Of a stretch of DNA of 64,000 bases, positions 9,659 to 18,722 are shown piece by piece. The stretch's first letter is position 1. Every line of letters begins with the position of its first letter. The notes below the pieces were generated by a model. The model saw only the letters and a program-made list of their open reading frames with translations. It was not told where the DNA came from and did not search any database. This DNA is from an uncultured bacterium (GTDB lineage Bacteria > Armatimonadota > UBA5829): positions 186,001 to 250,000 of the forward strand of contig CALJES010000006.1 in assembly GCA_938074205.1 (NCBI GenBank), written 5' to 3'. The position numbers were made by a program, and so were the translations under genes.

Positions 9659-9714
9659 ATCCGCCGTGTGAAACCGTTTCCAAATCCTCTATATGCACAG
9701 GCAGGAGGTTACAA

Positions 9715-11712
9715 TTGTCCATAGCTGAGTCAACTCGACGAAAATTGTCCATCCGCGAACTCGAAGATGCTGCGCGCGAGATGCGTGCTTATGCGCTTGT
9801 GTCTATCCATGCCGCCGGAACTGGGCATCCCGGCGGATCGCTTTCCATTATGGATATCACCGCTGCACTGTTTCTAAACGAAGTAAACATTAAGCCGATT
9901 GATCCTCGCTGGGAATGCCGAGACCGAGTCATTTTCTCAGCAGGTCACAAAGCCCCCGCACTTTATGTAGGCCTCGCCAAAGCTGGTTACTACGATCTGG
10001 ATGACGTCGTAACGCTGCGCAAGTGCGGTAGTCCATTCCAGGGGCATCCCCACTGCTTGAAGTTGGCCGGTATCGAGGTATCGACCGGCTCTCTGGGGCA
10101 AGGTCTGGGCGTTGGAGTTGGAATTGCGTTAGCTTGCCGACTTGACAACTGCCCCGCGCGCGTATACGTGGTGATGGGCGACGGCGAGCAGCAAGAAGGA
10201 AGCATATGGGAAGCTGCTATGAGCGCCGGACACTATAAGCTTGACAATTTGTGCGGTATTGTAGATGTGAACCGGCTTCAGATAGACGGCTGGGTCAAGG
10301 ATGTAATGAACATTGAACCGATTGCCGATAAATACCGAGCGTTTGGCTGGCACGTGATAGAGATAGATGGTCACAATATGGAACAAATCCTCGACGCTTT
10401 CGACGAAGCCCGAAACACAAAAGGGAAGCCGTCGGTCATAATTGCCCACACTGTAAAGGGCAAGGGTGTATCCTTTATGGAAGACCAAGCCGGATGGCAC
10501 GGTATAGCTACGAAGACGCGCGAAGAGCTAGACAAAGCCCTGGCCGACATTGGTTGCCCTACTCTGACGCCTGAAAAAGTTGACGAACTCTTGGAGAAAG
10601 CACGAGCATACGCCGAGGCCATATCAAAAGAAATTGACGCGCGACATCCGAAGTTTCGTGACAACTACTGGTGGAACGAAAAAACCGACATGAAGGTCGA
10701 AATGGACCCCACCCGAATGGGGTTCGGTCGCGCACTAAGGGACATTGGCGACGACGAGCGCGTTTGCACACTTCACGCCGATATTTCAAAGTCAATTTGC
10801 ATCACTGACTTTGAAGACGGCCATCCCGAAAGGTTGAAGCGGGTGTTCTCCGTGGGAATTGCGGAGCAAAACATGATGCAGGTTGCCGCAGGTCTGGCCC
10901 TGAACGGAAAGATACCGATCACTGGAACGTACGGTGTGTTTGCTGCAGGACGTCCATGGGATCAGATCAGAACCACCATTTGTTACGGCAATCTAAACGT
11001 AAAGATAGCTGGTGCGCACGGCGGGATCAGCGTGGGACCAGACGGTGCAACTCACCAAGCACTCGAGGAAATAGCCCTTATGAGCATCCTACCCAACATG
11101 CATGTCGAAGTCCCCTGCGACTCCGTTGAGACAGAGAAGGCAACAAAAGCTTGCGTGTTAGAGGTAGTTGGTCCCGCTTACATTCGGTTCGCTCGCGAAG
11201 CCACGCCGATAGTCACAACAGCGGACACACCATATAAGTTCGGAGTAGCGAATATCATCAGGTTTCGCCATGAAGCACCGAGGTTTATCGATGCATTTGA
11301 GCAGGTACTGTCAACGGATTACTCGAGCGAATGCGAGGACTTAGCAATTATTGCCTGCGGACCCATGGTCCCAGAAGCTATGCGTGCTGCCTGGATATTG
11401 AAGCGTGAGTATGACATTGAAACGAGGGTAATAAACGCTCATACAGTAAAGCCCATCGACGAACAGGCAATACTCGCAGCAGCCAACGAGATCGGCACTA
11501 TCGTAACCGCTGAAGAGCACCAGGTGGGCGGCTTTGGAAACATCGTTGCAGGCATTGCAGCCAAGCGGTCCGATCATGGTAAGCCTCTCAAGATCGCCCA
11601 GGTGGGCGTCCAGGACACCTTTGGCGAATCCGGACAGCCTTGGGAGCTTATGAAGTTGTTTGGGCTGACCGCTGAACACATCGCCAAAAAGGCCCTAGAG
11701 CTGTTGAGATAG
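9715..11712 (+). CDS. tkt: Transketolase
   Basis: Transketolase moves two-carbon ketol units between sugar phosphates in the pentose phosphate pathway, using thiamine diphosphate. This is a full-length single chain of 665 residues, not the split form of some thermophiles. The N-terminal pyrophosphate domain has AGTGHPGGSLS and the GDGEQQEGSIWEA thiamine-binding segment. The central pyrimidine domain has GIAEQNMMQ and HGGISVGPDGATHQ. The C-terminal domain ends around 665. The start is TTG with AGGAGG 6 nt upstream. The gene stands alone behind its own promoter and ends at a strong hairpin. Confidence 0.95.
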   Translation: MSIAESTRRKLSIRELEDAAREMRAYALVSIHAAGTGHPGGSLSIMDITAALFLNEVNIKPIDPRWECRDRVIFSAGHKAPALYVGLAKAGYYDLDDVVTLRKCGSPFQGHPHCLKLAGIEVSTGSLGQGLGVGVGIALACRLDNCPARVYVVMGDGEQQEGSIWEAAMSAGHYKLDNLCGIVDVNRLQIDGWVKDVMNIEPIADKYRAFGWHVIEIDGHNMEQILDAFDEARNTKGKPSVIIAHTVKGKGVSFMEDQAGWHGIATKTREELDKALADIGCPTLTPEKVDELLEKARAYAEAISKEIDARHPKFRDNYWWNEKTDMKVEMDPTRMGFGRALRDIGDDERVCTLHADISKSICITDFEDGHPERLKRVFSVGIAEQNMMQVAAGLALNGKIPITGTYGVFAAGRPWDQIRTTICYGNLNVKIAGAHGGISVGPDGATHQALEEIALMSILPNMHVEVPCDSVETEKATKACVLEVVGPAYIRFAREATPIVTTADTPYKFGVANIIRFRHEAPRFIDAFEQVLSTDYSSECEDLAIIACGPMVPEAMRAAWILKREYDIETRVINAHTVKPIDEQAILAAANEIGTIVTAEEHQVGGFGNIVAGIAAKRSDHGKPLKIAQVGVQDTFGESGQPWELMKLFGLTAEHIAKKALELLR

Positions 11713-11744
11713 GTAGACCTTGCTAACAATTGTGCGTCGCCAGG

Positions 11745-11780
11745 AGGCCGTTCTCAGCATGAACGAGAATGGCCTTTCTG
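11745..11780. terminator. Hairpin terminator between tkt and the convergent glycosidase gene
   Basis: AGGCCGTTCTC (11745-11755) pairs with GAGAATGGCCT (11765-11775). This gives an 11-bp stem with one G-U pair and a 9-base loop, followed by TTCTG on the plus strand. It lies between convergent genes and probably serves both. Confidence 0.65.
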
Positions 11781-11783
11781 CAC

Positions 11784-12986
11784 CTATTTCTGGCACGAAT
11801 CCCACAACCTCGCCATTGCAATCAGGGGGTTATGGCCCAGGTAGTCAGGACACGGACGGTTGTAGTTTGTTTGCGGCTTCCGTGCAAGCGCGAGTGGATC
11901 GCCGCCATCCGGGTGGTAGAACTCCCAGATCGTACCTGATCTTATAAACTGACGGGCGGAGTCATCAAGAGCTTTTTCAACGAGAAGTCGTGCAGCGTCC
12001 CTATATCCATACGCAATGCAACCTCGCGTAGCCCAGTACGTCATGCTGTTCCACGCCGGGCCTCTCCAGCATCTCAACTCAAACTTGGGATCGCAAATTG
12101 CCACGCTCGATATAGGATGCTCCGTAAAAAAGCGCTCAGGGTTGAGCAGATTGTCGTTTACTACCCGTTCCGCCTGTTCCGCCACTGCAGCACCTACTAC
12201 AACAGGCCACATTCCCTCAAACGTTAGATGCCTCTGCTTAGGATCACGAACTGCCCACACGTCATGAAAGAAGCCAGTATTCGAGTCGAAGAGTTCATTC
12301 TGAATAAAACTTGCCAGAGTTCTGGCCCGACGTCTAAATTGATCGGCACGTTTTCCTAAAAGCTCCGCCCATTTGGATGCGTGATCGTATAGCCAATAGA
12401 CGTGGGAGGTCGCATCAATGCAAGCGAATGGACCCTGTTGCGTATTATCGAACCTTACGCCCTCATCGACCCCACTTTCCCAGCTTCTGTTGATGAGGAT
12501 ATCCAAGTAGTAGTATCCCTCTGGCTCGGCCTTACGAGCATTCTCAAACCATTCTATCTGTCGCAGCAGACGATCAAAGCTGTGACCAACAAGATCCAAG
12601 GAACCAGTGAGTTGATAATGCTCTTGGACAGCTACAGGCCAGACCGGTGGGTGGCTGCGAGTCTTACTCCACCTTGGAGGATCGCTTTTCATCCAAATTG
12701 AACCCGGGATCAAGCCGTCCTCTGTCTGATTTGCAAGATCGTTGATTATCTGGTTAGCAGCATGCTCAGGCTCGCTAGGCAGGACATCCAGTATCTGATG
12801 GACTATGTCCCAATGCCCAAATGCAGGACTGGCAAAGTAACCTGGACCGATTTCCTCCCAAGGTAACGCAAATGGATAAACAGGGTCATGGACGCTTCGT
12901 TCATGTAAGTCGGAAACATAGGCAAGCATTGAGCGCCATTCGGGCTTGCCCAATCGTGTTACCTCATCTTTCAATCGATCAAGCAT
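11784..12986 (-). CDS. GH63-like / trehalase-type (alpha/alpha)6 glycoside hydrolase
   Basis: This 400-residue protein has no signal peptide, so it is probably cytoplasmic. The segment RSWESGVDEGVRF resembles the SWESGMDNSPR-type motif of GH63/mannosylglycerate-hydrolase-like enzymes. CWRGPAWNSMTYW corresponds to the conserved WRGPxW motif, and TIWEFYHPDGG to the C-terminal WE motif with the second acidic residue. The repeated alpha-helical pattern fits an (alpha/alpha)6 barrel. Likely substrates are alpha-linked disaccharides or glycosylglycerate-type compounds, but no specificity can be assigned. ATG 12986 has no visible Shine-Dalgarno. It faces transketolase tail to tail and is divergent from the phosphatase at 13091. 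Confidence 0.78.
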   Translation of the reverse strand: MLDRLKDEVTRLGKPEWRSMLAYVSDLHERSVHDPVYPFALPWEEIGPGYFASPAFGHWDIVHQILDVLPSEPEHAANQIINDLANQTEDGLIPGSIWMKSDPPRWSKTRSHPPVWPVAVQEHYQLTGSLDLVGHSFDRLLRQIEWFENARKAEPEGYYYLDILINRSWESGVDEGVRFDNTQQGPFACIDATSHVYWLYDHASKWAELLGKRADQFRRRARTLASFIQNELFDSNTGFFHDVWAVRDPKQRHLTFEGMWPVVVGAAVAEQAERVVNDNLLNPERFFTEHPISSVAICDPKFELRCWRGPAWNSMTYWATRGCIAYGYRDAARLLVEKALDDSARQFIRSGTIWEFYHPDGGDPLALARKPQTNYNRPCPDYLGHNPLIAMARLWDSCQK

Positions 12987-13027
12987 AGCGACTAAAACTT
13001 TAACACGCGATTCGTTCTGAAATCAAG

Positions 13028-13056
13028 TTGCGATCACTGCGTTAGGCTGGTATGAT
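13028..13056 (+). promoter_or_regulatory. Promoter of the SpoIIE-type phosphatase gene
   Basis: TTGCGA at 13028-13033, a 17-base spacer and TATGAT at 13051-13056. The spacer shares the 11-mer gcgttaggctg with the region just upstream of the transketolase -10 box. Confidence 0.5.
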
Positions 13057-13090
13057 TCAAAACAGAATTAGTTTGAGGTAGACCATCCAA

Positions 13091-14251
13091 ATGCCGTATT
13101 CTAGCGATATCGACGCTGAGTTTTTTCAATGTAAACTGGTGCACAATTTGTGGCTGCGAAGTGCTGCCCGAGCCGGCTACGCGGTGCCTGCAGATGACGC
13201 GCAGTTGGTATGGGAACTGCTAACTGTTTACGCGGACGCCCAGGACCGTTCGAGCCGAATAGTGGAATATGCATACAAGACTGCTTACGAACTGGCAGGT
13301 AGCGTGTTGACAAGACTGTCGACGCAGGAAGCTATGGGTATTTATCGAGATTTGTTACTCGAGGCTATCCTGGACCAGTGCTGTCCGCAGGGCGGTCGAA
13401 ATGACGCCTTGGAAAAAGCCGTCTGTAGAAAACTCATCACGTTTGCTAACGTCATATCCGACGCTTTTTGTGAGGCAAACTCTGACCTGCTTAAAAGAAC
13501 AATTCGCCACGAACGTGCGGAACGCCTCGCGGACGAACTAAGAATGGCAAAGCGTATCCAGTTGCACTTGCTTCCGAAGGTGATACCCAACGTTCCCGGC
13601 TTTCAATTTGCCGGAAGGCTGATACCGGCTGAAGAAGTCGGTGGCGACTATTGGAGCGTCAAACATAAGAAAGATGGCAATATCATCACCTTGAAATTGG
13701 CCGACATAACGGGCCACGGACTAGCGGCTGCCACTCTCGTTGCGGCGGTCAAATTCATCTCGGGCGGTTTTTATCAGGGATCGTCGAGTGCGGCGGAAGT
13801 GATGAAGAAGACGAACCGAGTGCTCACTATCGAAACACCACGCGATATCATGGTAACGATGGTCTACGGATGGCTGAAGCCAGAAACCTCGGAGCTGAGC
13901 ATTGTCAATGCAGGGCATTCTCCTGTGTTTTTGTGCTCTGGTGATTACTGCCAAGATATCCCGCCGACTGGACCTGTTTTGGGAGTTATCGAAGATGCTG
14001 AGTTCGAAGAGCTACACATAGTCATGAAGTCCGGCGATATTCTTTTTTTGGGCTCGGACGGCATTACAGAAGCTGGTGCCCCTCAACCGTTCGGAATAGA
14101 CAGACTCAAATCTATCGTCAAACAGAGGTCGGCGCGATCTGCAGATGAGATTGCCGACGCAGTAGTGAAACAGGTAACCGACTACGCAGGAAAGCCCCAC
14201 GACGACATATCCCTGCTCGTGGTGAAAGCCATAGATGAGCAGAACTCGTAA
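13091..14251 (+). CDS. SpoIIE/RsbU-type PP2C serine phosphatase
   Basis: The 386-residue protein combines an all-helical N-terminal region (about 1-155) with a PP2C-like phosphatase domain (about 160-383). The domain starts at the RsbU-type junction MAKRIQLHLLPK and carries VGGDYW, LADITGHGLAAAT, VNAGHSPVFL, LGSDGITEA and PHDDISLLVV, which supply the metal-binding Asp residues. Enzymes of this class dephosphorylate STAS-domain anti-anti-sigma factors in partner-switching pathways. No STAS or HPK-type partner gene is adjacent. The N-terminal region matches no sensor domain I recognise. The downstream peptidase gene begins 27 bases later and may be co-transcribed. Confidence 0.88.
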   Translation: MPYSSDIDAEFFQCKLVHNLWLRSAARAGYAVPADDAQLVWELLTVYADAQDRSSRIVEYAYKTAYELAGSVLTRLSTQEAMGIYRDLLLEAILDQCCPQGGRNDALEKAVCRKLITFANVISDAFCEANSDLLKRTIRHERAERLADELRMAKRIQLHLLPKVIPNVPGFQFAGRLIPAEEVGGDYWSVKHKKDGNIITLKLADITGHGLAAATLVAAVKFISGGFYQGSSSAAEVMKKTNRVLTIETPRDIMVTMVYGWLKPETSELSIVNAGHSPVFLCSGDYCQDIPPTGPVLGVIEDAEFEELHIVMKSGDILFLGSDGITEAGAPQPFGIDRLKSIVKQRSARSADEIADAVVKQVTDYAGKPHDDISLLVVKAIDEQNS

Positions 14252-14277
14252 CAATCAAGAGCTGGTATTCACGAGGA

Positions 14278-15267
14278 ATGAGAAGTACTGTGCTAATAAG
14301 ACCACCTCAGAGCCCCAGGCTCATAGCTGCGCTAGAGATTATGCTTGTCCTGCTTTTCTACGGCCACGCAGCAAACGCTAGGAGAACAGCAACCGGCCTG
14401 CTTAATAAGCTTTCCGCCACGACGCGCACATCGAACTTCGTCGTAATGCACGAACCTGAAGATCCTTTTCTCGCCCGCTTGCTTGCAAGAACAGCAGAAG
14501 CTGAGCTAAAGCGCATAGCTGCCAACCTTGGATACAAGATCACCAATAGCAAGCCTTTCAGGCTTTATGTTTTTAGCAGCCATGCGGATTTTCTAGAGGC
14601 AGGAGGTTTAGAAATAGGAAAACTGACAGTAGGAACAGCTTCGCTGAGTACAGAGGAGATCTCAGTAGACGCAAGTGGGGTGTTCGATCTGCCGGAACGC
14701 ATACTTGCCCACGAGATAACACACGCTGTAATCTTTCGCTTGCTAGGTGCACTTGCCGTAGAAATGCCGCTCTGGATGCACGAGGGTTTGGCAAAGTATG
14801 AATCGCGCGAACCTGCTGCCTATGACGATGAAATGATTGCTACTGCTGCGGCCGAGGGTTCTGTTATACCGCTTTCCAAGTTACGGAATTCGTTTCCGAA
14901 GTCCAGAACTGGACTCGCTTATGCGGAGTCTGCATCTGTGGTTAGGTTTCTCGTGGCTCGGTTTGGTCGCAACGCACCCAGAAAACTCATAGAAAACCTG
15001 AACAAGACAGGCTCATTCGACCAGGCAATGATTAACGTAACCGGATACAGCACAACTGCTTTTGAGCGAGAATGGCACAAAGAGATATCAAAGCGATATG
15101 AAGGTCTTCGTCGGATTCGTTTGGCGACAGCATTCTTCTCCGTCCTAATGGCCGCGTTGGCGGTAATGGCGTATTTGGCAAGACGCATCCAAAAGGCTGA
15201 CGGTGCCAATTCCTACGACGGAGACGCAAGTAGCTGCGAACCTGATGAGGCCGACAACAATTATTGA
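14278..15267 (+). CDS. Membrane-anchored gluzincin (peptidase MA-like) protein
   Basis: The 329-residue protein has a hydrophobic N-terminal segment (about 15-30, signal-like) and a C-terminal transmembrane helix (about 284-303) with a short charged tail. HEITH at 145-149 is an HExxH zinc motif, and WMHEGLA places a second Glu at 169, about 20 residues on, as in gluzincins of the peptidase MA-like family. The catalytic domain should lie outside the cytoplasmic membrane. The true start is uncertain: GAGG sits almost against ATG 14278, so GTG 14290 is possible. It follows the SpoIIE-type phosphatase by 27 bases, which suggests a shared envelope-stress role. Confidence 0.75.
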   Translation: MRSTVLIRPPQSPRLIAALEIMLVLLFYGHAANARRTATGLLNKLSATTRTSNFVVMHEPEDPFLARLLARTAEAELKRIAANLGYKITNSKPFRLYVFSSHADFLEAGGLEIGKLTVGTASLSTEEISVDASGVFDLPERILAHEITHAVIFRLLGALAVEMPLWMHEGLAKYESREPAAYDDEMIATAAAEGSVIPLSKLRNSFPKSRTGLAYAESASVVRFLVARFGRNAPRKLIENLNKTGSFDQAMINVTGYSTTAFEREWHKEISKRYEGLRRIRLATAFFSVLMAALAVMAYLARRIQKADGANSYDGDASSCEPDEADNNY

Positions 15268-15348
15268 TCATCAAAGGCGCAGCACGTTAGCAATACACCG
15301 CGCCCACAATTACAATCGACTCGAGCTAGCTCAAGGCTATTGATCTGC

Positions 15349-16308
15349 TCATCGTCCACCAGGTCCAGGCGAGACCATTGGAGGAATTTCGACGGGAGTC
15401 TTGAGGACGTACACCAGGTTCTTGTACTGCTTCATATTCACCTCGATTTTCGCATCTCTCAGTCGTTTGTTGAGTTTTCTAAGGAATGCTGGATCGCTCT
15501 GCGATTTTTGTAACGCGACGTACGTCTTGACTTCCTCCTTCGCATCTTTGAACAACTTGTTCATCTTTGCCTGCTCTTGAACAACTTTGAAAATTGCATA
15601 CTGTGCCGCGCCTGTCTGGCTTCCGAACGACAGTACCTCGCTAACTTGGCCCACTTTCGTTTCTCTAGCCGCATTAACTATAGGGGCCGGCATAGCACCG
15701 GGATTATCGAGGTCCACCCAGACTCTTATGGGCTCACCCATTGAGAAACGCCGATCCGCGTACTTTGCCGCGATCTCGCGGAAGTCGCCGCCTTCCTTAA
15801 GTTCCTTCAGAGCGTCCTCGAGTTTCGCTGCGTCGGTGCTTAACACAACTAATATCTGCCTTCGCTTGCCGTGCACAAACCGTGGCTTCATGGCCTCGTA
15901 TGCTTCTTTGAGCTCTTCTTCGGTTATCTTAGTCAGCTTCGAAGCCAGATTGATCCTTGCTTGAACAGCTTCTATCTCCGACCACAGGTTCTCCTCGCCC
16001 ATTATCCTGACTTGGTCTTCATAATTGCCGTCGCGCTTCAGTCTTTCTATCTGCTCCTGAATCTGCCGGCGAGTGGGAGGAACCCTTTCCTCATGCGCCC
16101 ACTGTATTATGATGCGCTGTTCAATAAGGCTTCGCAGAACATCCTCACCGAAGCGACGACTAACCTGGTCGAGGTACACAACCGCGTGTATAGGCTCCCC
16201 GTTGACTCTTGCGACTGTACGTGGAACTCCGGGTACCTTCGTGCCGCAGCCCGACAAAGCTGCAGCTACAACAAAGAGAACTAAAAGCGTTGATAGTGTT
16301 TTTTTCAT
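15349..16308 (-). CDS. SurA/PrsA-like peptidyl-prolyl isomerase lipoprotein
   Basis: The protein begins at ATG 16308 (319 residues) with a lipoprotein signal peptide ending in LSGC (Cys about 21). The frame is open back to TTG 16344, but that codon overlaps the -35 box. Residues about 30-140 resemble a SurA_N/PrsA N-lobe. Residues about 145-255 resemble a parvulin-type domain (RQILVVLST, GGDFREIAAKYADR, GQVSEVLSFG). The canonical parvulin active-site residues are not clearly kept, so it may be a chaperone only. It probably folds exported proteins at the outer face of the inner membrane. Confidence 0.8.
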   Translation of the reverse strand: MKKTLSTLLVLFVVAAALSGCGTKVPGVPRTVARVNGEPIHAVVYLDQVSRRFGEDVLRSLIEQRIIIQWAHEERVPPTRRQIQEQIERLKRDGNYEDQVRIMGEENLWSEIEAVQARINLASKLTKITEEELKEAYEAMKPRFVHGKRRQILVVLSTDAAKLEDALKELKEGGDFREIAAKYADRRFSMGEPIRVWVDLDNPGAMPAPIVNAARETKVGQVSEVLSFGSQTGAAQYAIFKVVQEQAKMNKLFKDAKEEVKTYVALQKSQSDPAFLRKLNKRLRDAKIEVNMKQYKNLVYVLKTPVEIPPMVSPGPGGR

Positions 16309-16315
16309 GGCTCGA

Positions 16316-16344
16316 ACTATACTCCATTCACTGTGACTTTGCAA
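16316..16344 (-). promoter_or_regulatory. Probable leaderless promoter of the foldase gene
   Basis: On the minus strand TTGCAA (16344-16339), a 17-base spacer and TATAGT (16321-16316) are followed by only 7 bases before ATG 16308. Transcription would start at or within a few bases of the start codon. No usable Shine-Dalgarno fits this start. Confidence 0.55.
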
Positions 16345-16573
16345 ACAAGGGATTATTTCACGGAAACGCTCGCAGGTCCTTCTAACCAGCTCAATTTATT
16401 GTTAGCGGAACTTATGCACTTCTATTAGGTTTGAAGGGACACCTGTCCGGTTGTCTAAGTGATTGTTGGTGCAGAAAAATTACGAAACAGCGTAGACGAG
16501 AGAGCATATACTCGCCAATCAACTATCAACTATTCACACTTCCACTTGTGATCTCGTTGGAGGTACCGAACCA

Positions 16574-17575
16574 ATGAAACGCTTCGGACTAGGGTTTGTC
16601 GGATGCGGCGGTTACGGCAGATCACTAGCTGATGCTGCCGCTCGGAGTGAGAAACTTGCTCTGGTAGCGTGTTGGGATCCAAATGATGAAAATGCTGCTG
16701 CTCTAGCAGAAAAACATGGTATTCGTCAATGTTCCACACTAGACGAGCTGTTGAACATATCGGATGTCGAAGGGGTAGTCATTACAAGCCCCAATAACGC
16801 ACACAGAGAAAATGCAGTGGCGGCCGCTTCTGCTGGCAAACACGTATTTGTGGATAAACCTATAGCCAACACAATGGACGACGCTTGGTCTATAGTGGAT
16901 GCTGCGTCACAGGCCGGTGTCGTACTAGCCGTGGGGCATAACACCCGACGGAGTGCTGGGCATCGAAAGATGAAAGAGATGATAGACACTGGTGCTGTTG
17001 GCACTCCCATCACTGTAGAAGCAAACTTCTCACATTCAGGTGGTTTAGGTTTAAAACCAGATCATTGGCGCTACACCCGTGAAGGCTGCCCTGCTCTACC
17101 GCTGATGCAGTTAGGAGTTCACTTTGCGGATACCATTCAGTACTTACTGGGAGACGTTCTGGAAGTAGCATCATTCATGTCGCACGTGGTTATTCCTGCC
17201 GATAACGTGGATACTACAGTGAGCGTGCTGCGATTTAGGGGCGGGTTTCTGGGCTATCTGGGATCGAACTACGCAACACCTTCGGTATTCTACGTCAACG
17301 TATACGGCACAGGCGGGAACCTTTACTGCGAAGGCGGCAGCCAGCTCCATTACAAGAAAGCCGGAAGCTCAAGCAAGGAACCAGTCAGCGTTACGCCAAC
17401 CGATACACAACTCGAGCAACTGGAGGAATTCGCCAATTGCGCCCTCACAGGTGCAAGGCCGGAGGTGGACGGTATTGCTGCAATCAAGGCCTTGGCAATA
17501 GTCAGAGCTGCTATCAAATCCGACGCTGAGAGAAGACCGATACCTACTGCCGAAGTAATTGGTAGGAAGCTCTAA
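16574..17575 (+). CDS. Gfo/Idh/MocA family oxidoreductase
   Basis: The 333-residue protein starts with the Rossmann motif GFVGCGGYGRS. VFVDKPIANT matches the EKP-type catalytic segment, with Asp in place of Glu. The C-terminal alpha/beta domain is of the GFO_IDH_MocA_C type. The family oxidises or interconverts sugars, inositols and sugar acids with NAD(P). No specificity can be assigned. A GGAGG lies about 10 nt before the ATG. It is convergent with the sugar transferase, with only five bases between the stops and no terminator hairpin. Confidence 0.9.
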   Translation: MKRFGLGFVGCGGYGRSLADAAARSEKLALVACWDPNDENAAALAEKHGIRQCSTLDELLNISDVEGVVITSPNNAHRENAVAAASAGKHVFVDKPIANTMDDAWSIVDAASQAGVVLAVGHNTRRSAGHRKMKEMIDTGAVGTPITVEANFSHSGGLGLKPDHWRYTREGCPALPLMQLGVHFADTIQYLLGDVLEVASFMSHVVIPADNVDTTVSVLRFRGGFLGYLGSNYATPSVFYVNVYGTGGNLYCEGGSQLHYKKAGSSSKEPVSVTPTDTQLEQLEEFANCALTGARPEVDGIAAIKALAIVRAAIKSDAERRPIPTAEVIGRKL

Positions 17576-17580
17576 AGACT

Positions 17581-18438
17581 CTAGCGGGCTCCGCGTTTAA
17601 GTAGAACGGCGGGCACTGTCGAAACTATGATCCATAGGTCGAGTAAAATACTTCGCTGGTCGATATACATCATGTCCATCTCGACCCGCTTTTCGTAAGG
17701 CAGATCGCTCCGCCCACATATTTGCCAAAGCCCTGTGATTCCCGGCTTGACGGTCTTGAACCTTTCGAAGGCCGGACCATACTTTGGAATTTCATCCGGC
17801 GCAATAGGTCGGGGGCCTACGAACGTCATATGGCCCAGAAAGACGTTAATGAGCTGAGGTAATTCGTCAAGGCTGGTAATGCGGAGGAACTTTCCTACCC
17901 TCGTTATCCTAGGGTCCTGTTCCAGCTTGCAATTAACGTAGTACTCTCGCCTGAGTTGCTCATCGGACTGCAGGATCTGTTCAGCATTCTCCACCATAGA
18001 TCGGAACTTATACATATCGAACTCTTTGCCTTCCATACCGACGACCCTGCGCCTGTAAACAATACAACCTGGGCTATCGAGCCTAATAGCCAGCGCTATA
18101 AGGGCAAACAGAGGTGAGAAAACCAATAATGTAATAGTAGAGAGAACCAAGTCAACAAGTCGTTTAACGAAAAAGTAAGCTTTGCCAACGCCTTGCTTGA
18201 CGTTGGGCAGTCTCCGGCGTCGACGTTCAGCAGCTGCGATCGCAGCTATCCCTGCAGGAGCCAATACGAAAGCGGCAACCTCTGGAACAGTTCGAGAGTT
18301 GTCCTCTGAGGCCTGCGCCGAACCGAACGCGACTAACAGCAGAAAGGCTGAAATGCACGTGATCCACGGGTTTCTACTCAACAGAATGCCCCCAATAAAC
18401 ACGCAAATCCACGCGATGGATGGCGATCGTTTCACCAT
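17581..18438 (-). CDS. Undecaprenyl-phosphate sugar phosphotransferase with PEP-CTERM-like N-terminal stretch
   Basis: Residues about 90-285 form a bacterial sugar transferase: an entry helix (90-115), YKFRSM, DELPQL, FVGPRP and KPGITGLWQ. Such enzymes transfer a sugar phosphate to the lipid carrier and start exopolysaccharide or O-antigen synthesis. The N-terminus is odd. A hydrophobic, signal-like segment ends at AQA (41-43), and after seven residues VPE (51-53) is followed by a hydrophobic run to about 70 and then ERRRRR (71-76). This copies the layout of a PEP-CTERM/exosortase sorting signal. No other glycosyltransferase or exosortase is in the window. Confidence 0.87.
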   Translation of the reverse strand: MVKRSPSIAWICVFIGGILLSRNPWITCISAFLLLVAFGSAQASEDNSRTVPEVAAFVLAPAGIAAIAAAERRRRRLPNVKQGVGKAYFFVKRLVDLVLSTITLLVFSPLFALIALAIRLDSPGCIVYRRRVVGMEGKEFDMYKFRSMVENAEQILQSDEQLRREYYVNCKLEQDPRITRVGKFLRITSLDELPQLINVFLGHMTFVGPRPIAPDEIPKYGPAFERFKTVKPGITGLWQICGRSDLPYEKRVEMDMMYIDQRSILLDLWIIVSTVPAVLLKRGAR

Positions 18439-18658
18439 TATCCATCCGTGGACTCCTTTGGTTCAGCGTATGGATTCTATCACGAGAACTAGCCATCGTC
18501 AACGGAGCGTAAGAGTTTTCGAGATTACGATCCCTCAAGTAGTTTTTCCATACCACAAGGCTGCCCTGGCAAACTTACTAGTGAAAGGATTCAGTAGCTT
18601 ATACAGCTCACTGCTTCACAGTTCTGAAATAATAAAAGGATTATAAATGCATTATTAC

Positions 18659-18687
18659 TTGACATGGCGAATTGCGGGAATTAAAAT
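18659..18687 (+). promoter_or_regulatory. Promoter of the LacI-type regulator gene
   Basis: A perfect TTGACA (18659-18664) with a 17-base spacer and TAAAAT (18682-18687), 35 bases before ATG 18723. AGGAG at 18710-18714 is the ribosome binding site. I see no clear operator palindrome. Confidence 0.65.
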
Positions 18688-18722
18688 GTTTTTAGTAAAT
18701 CGACTTAATAGGAGCAGCATGC

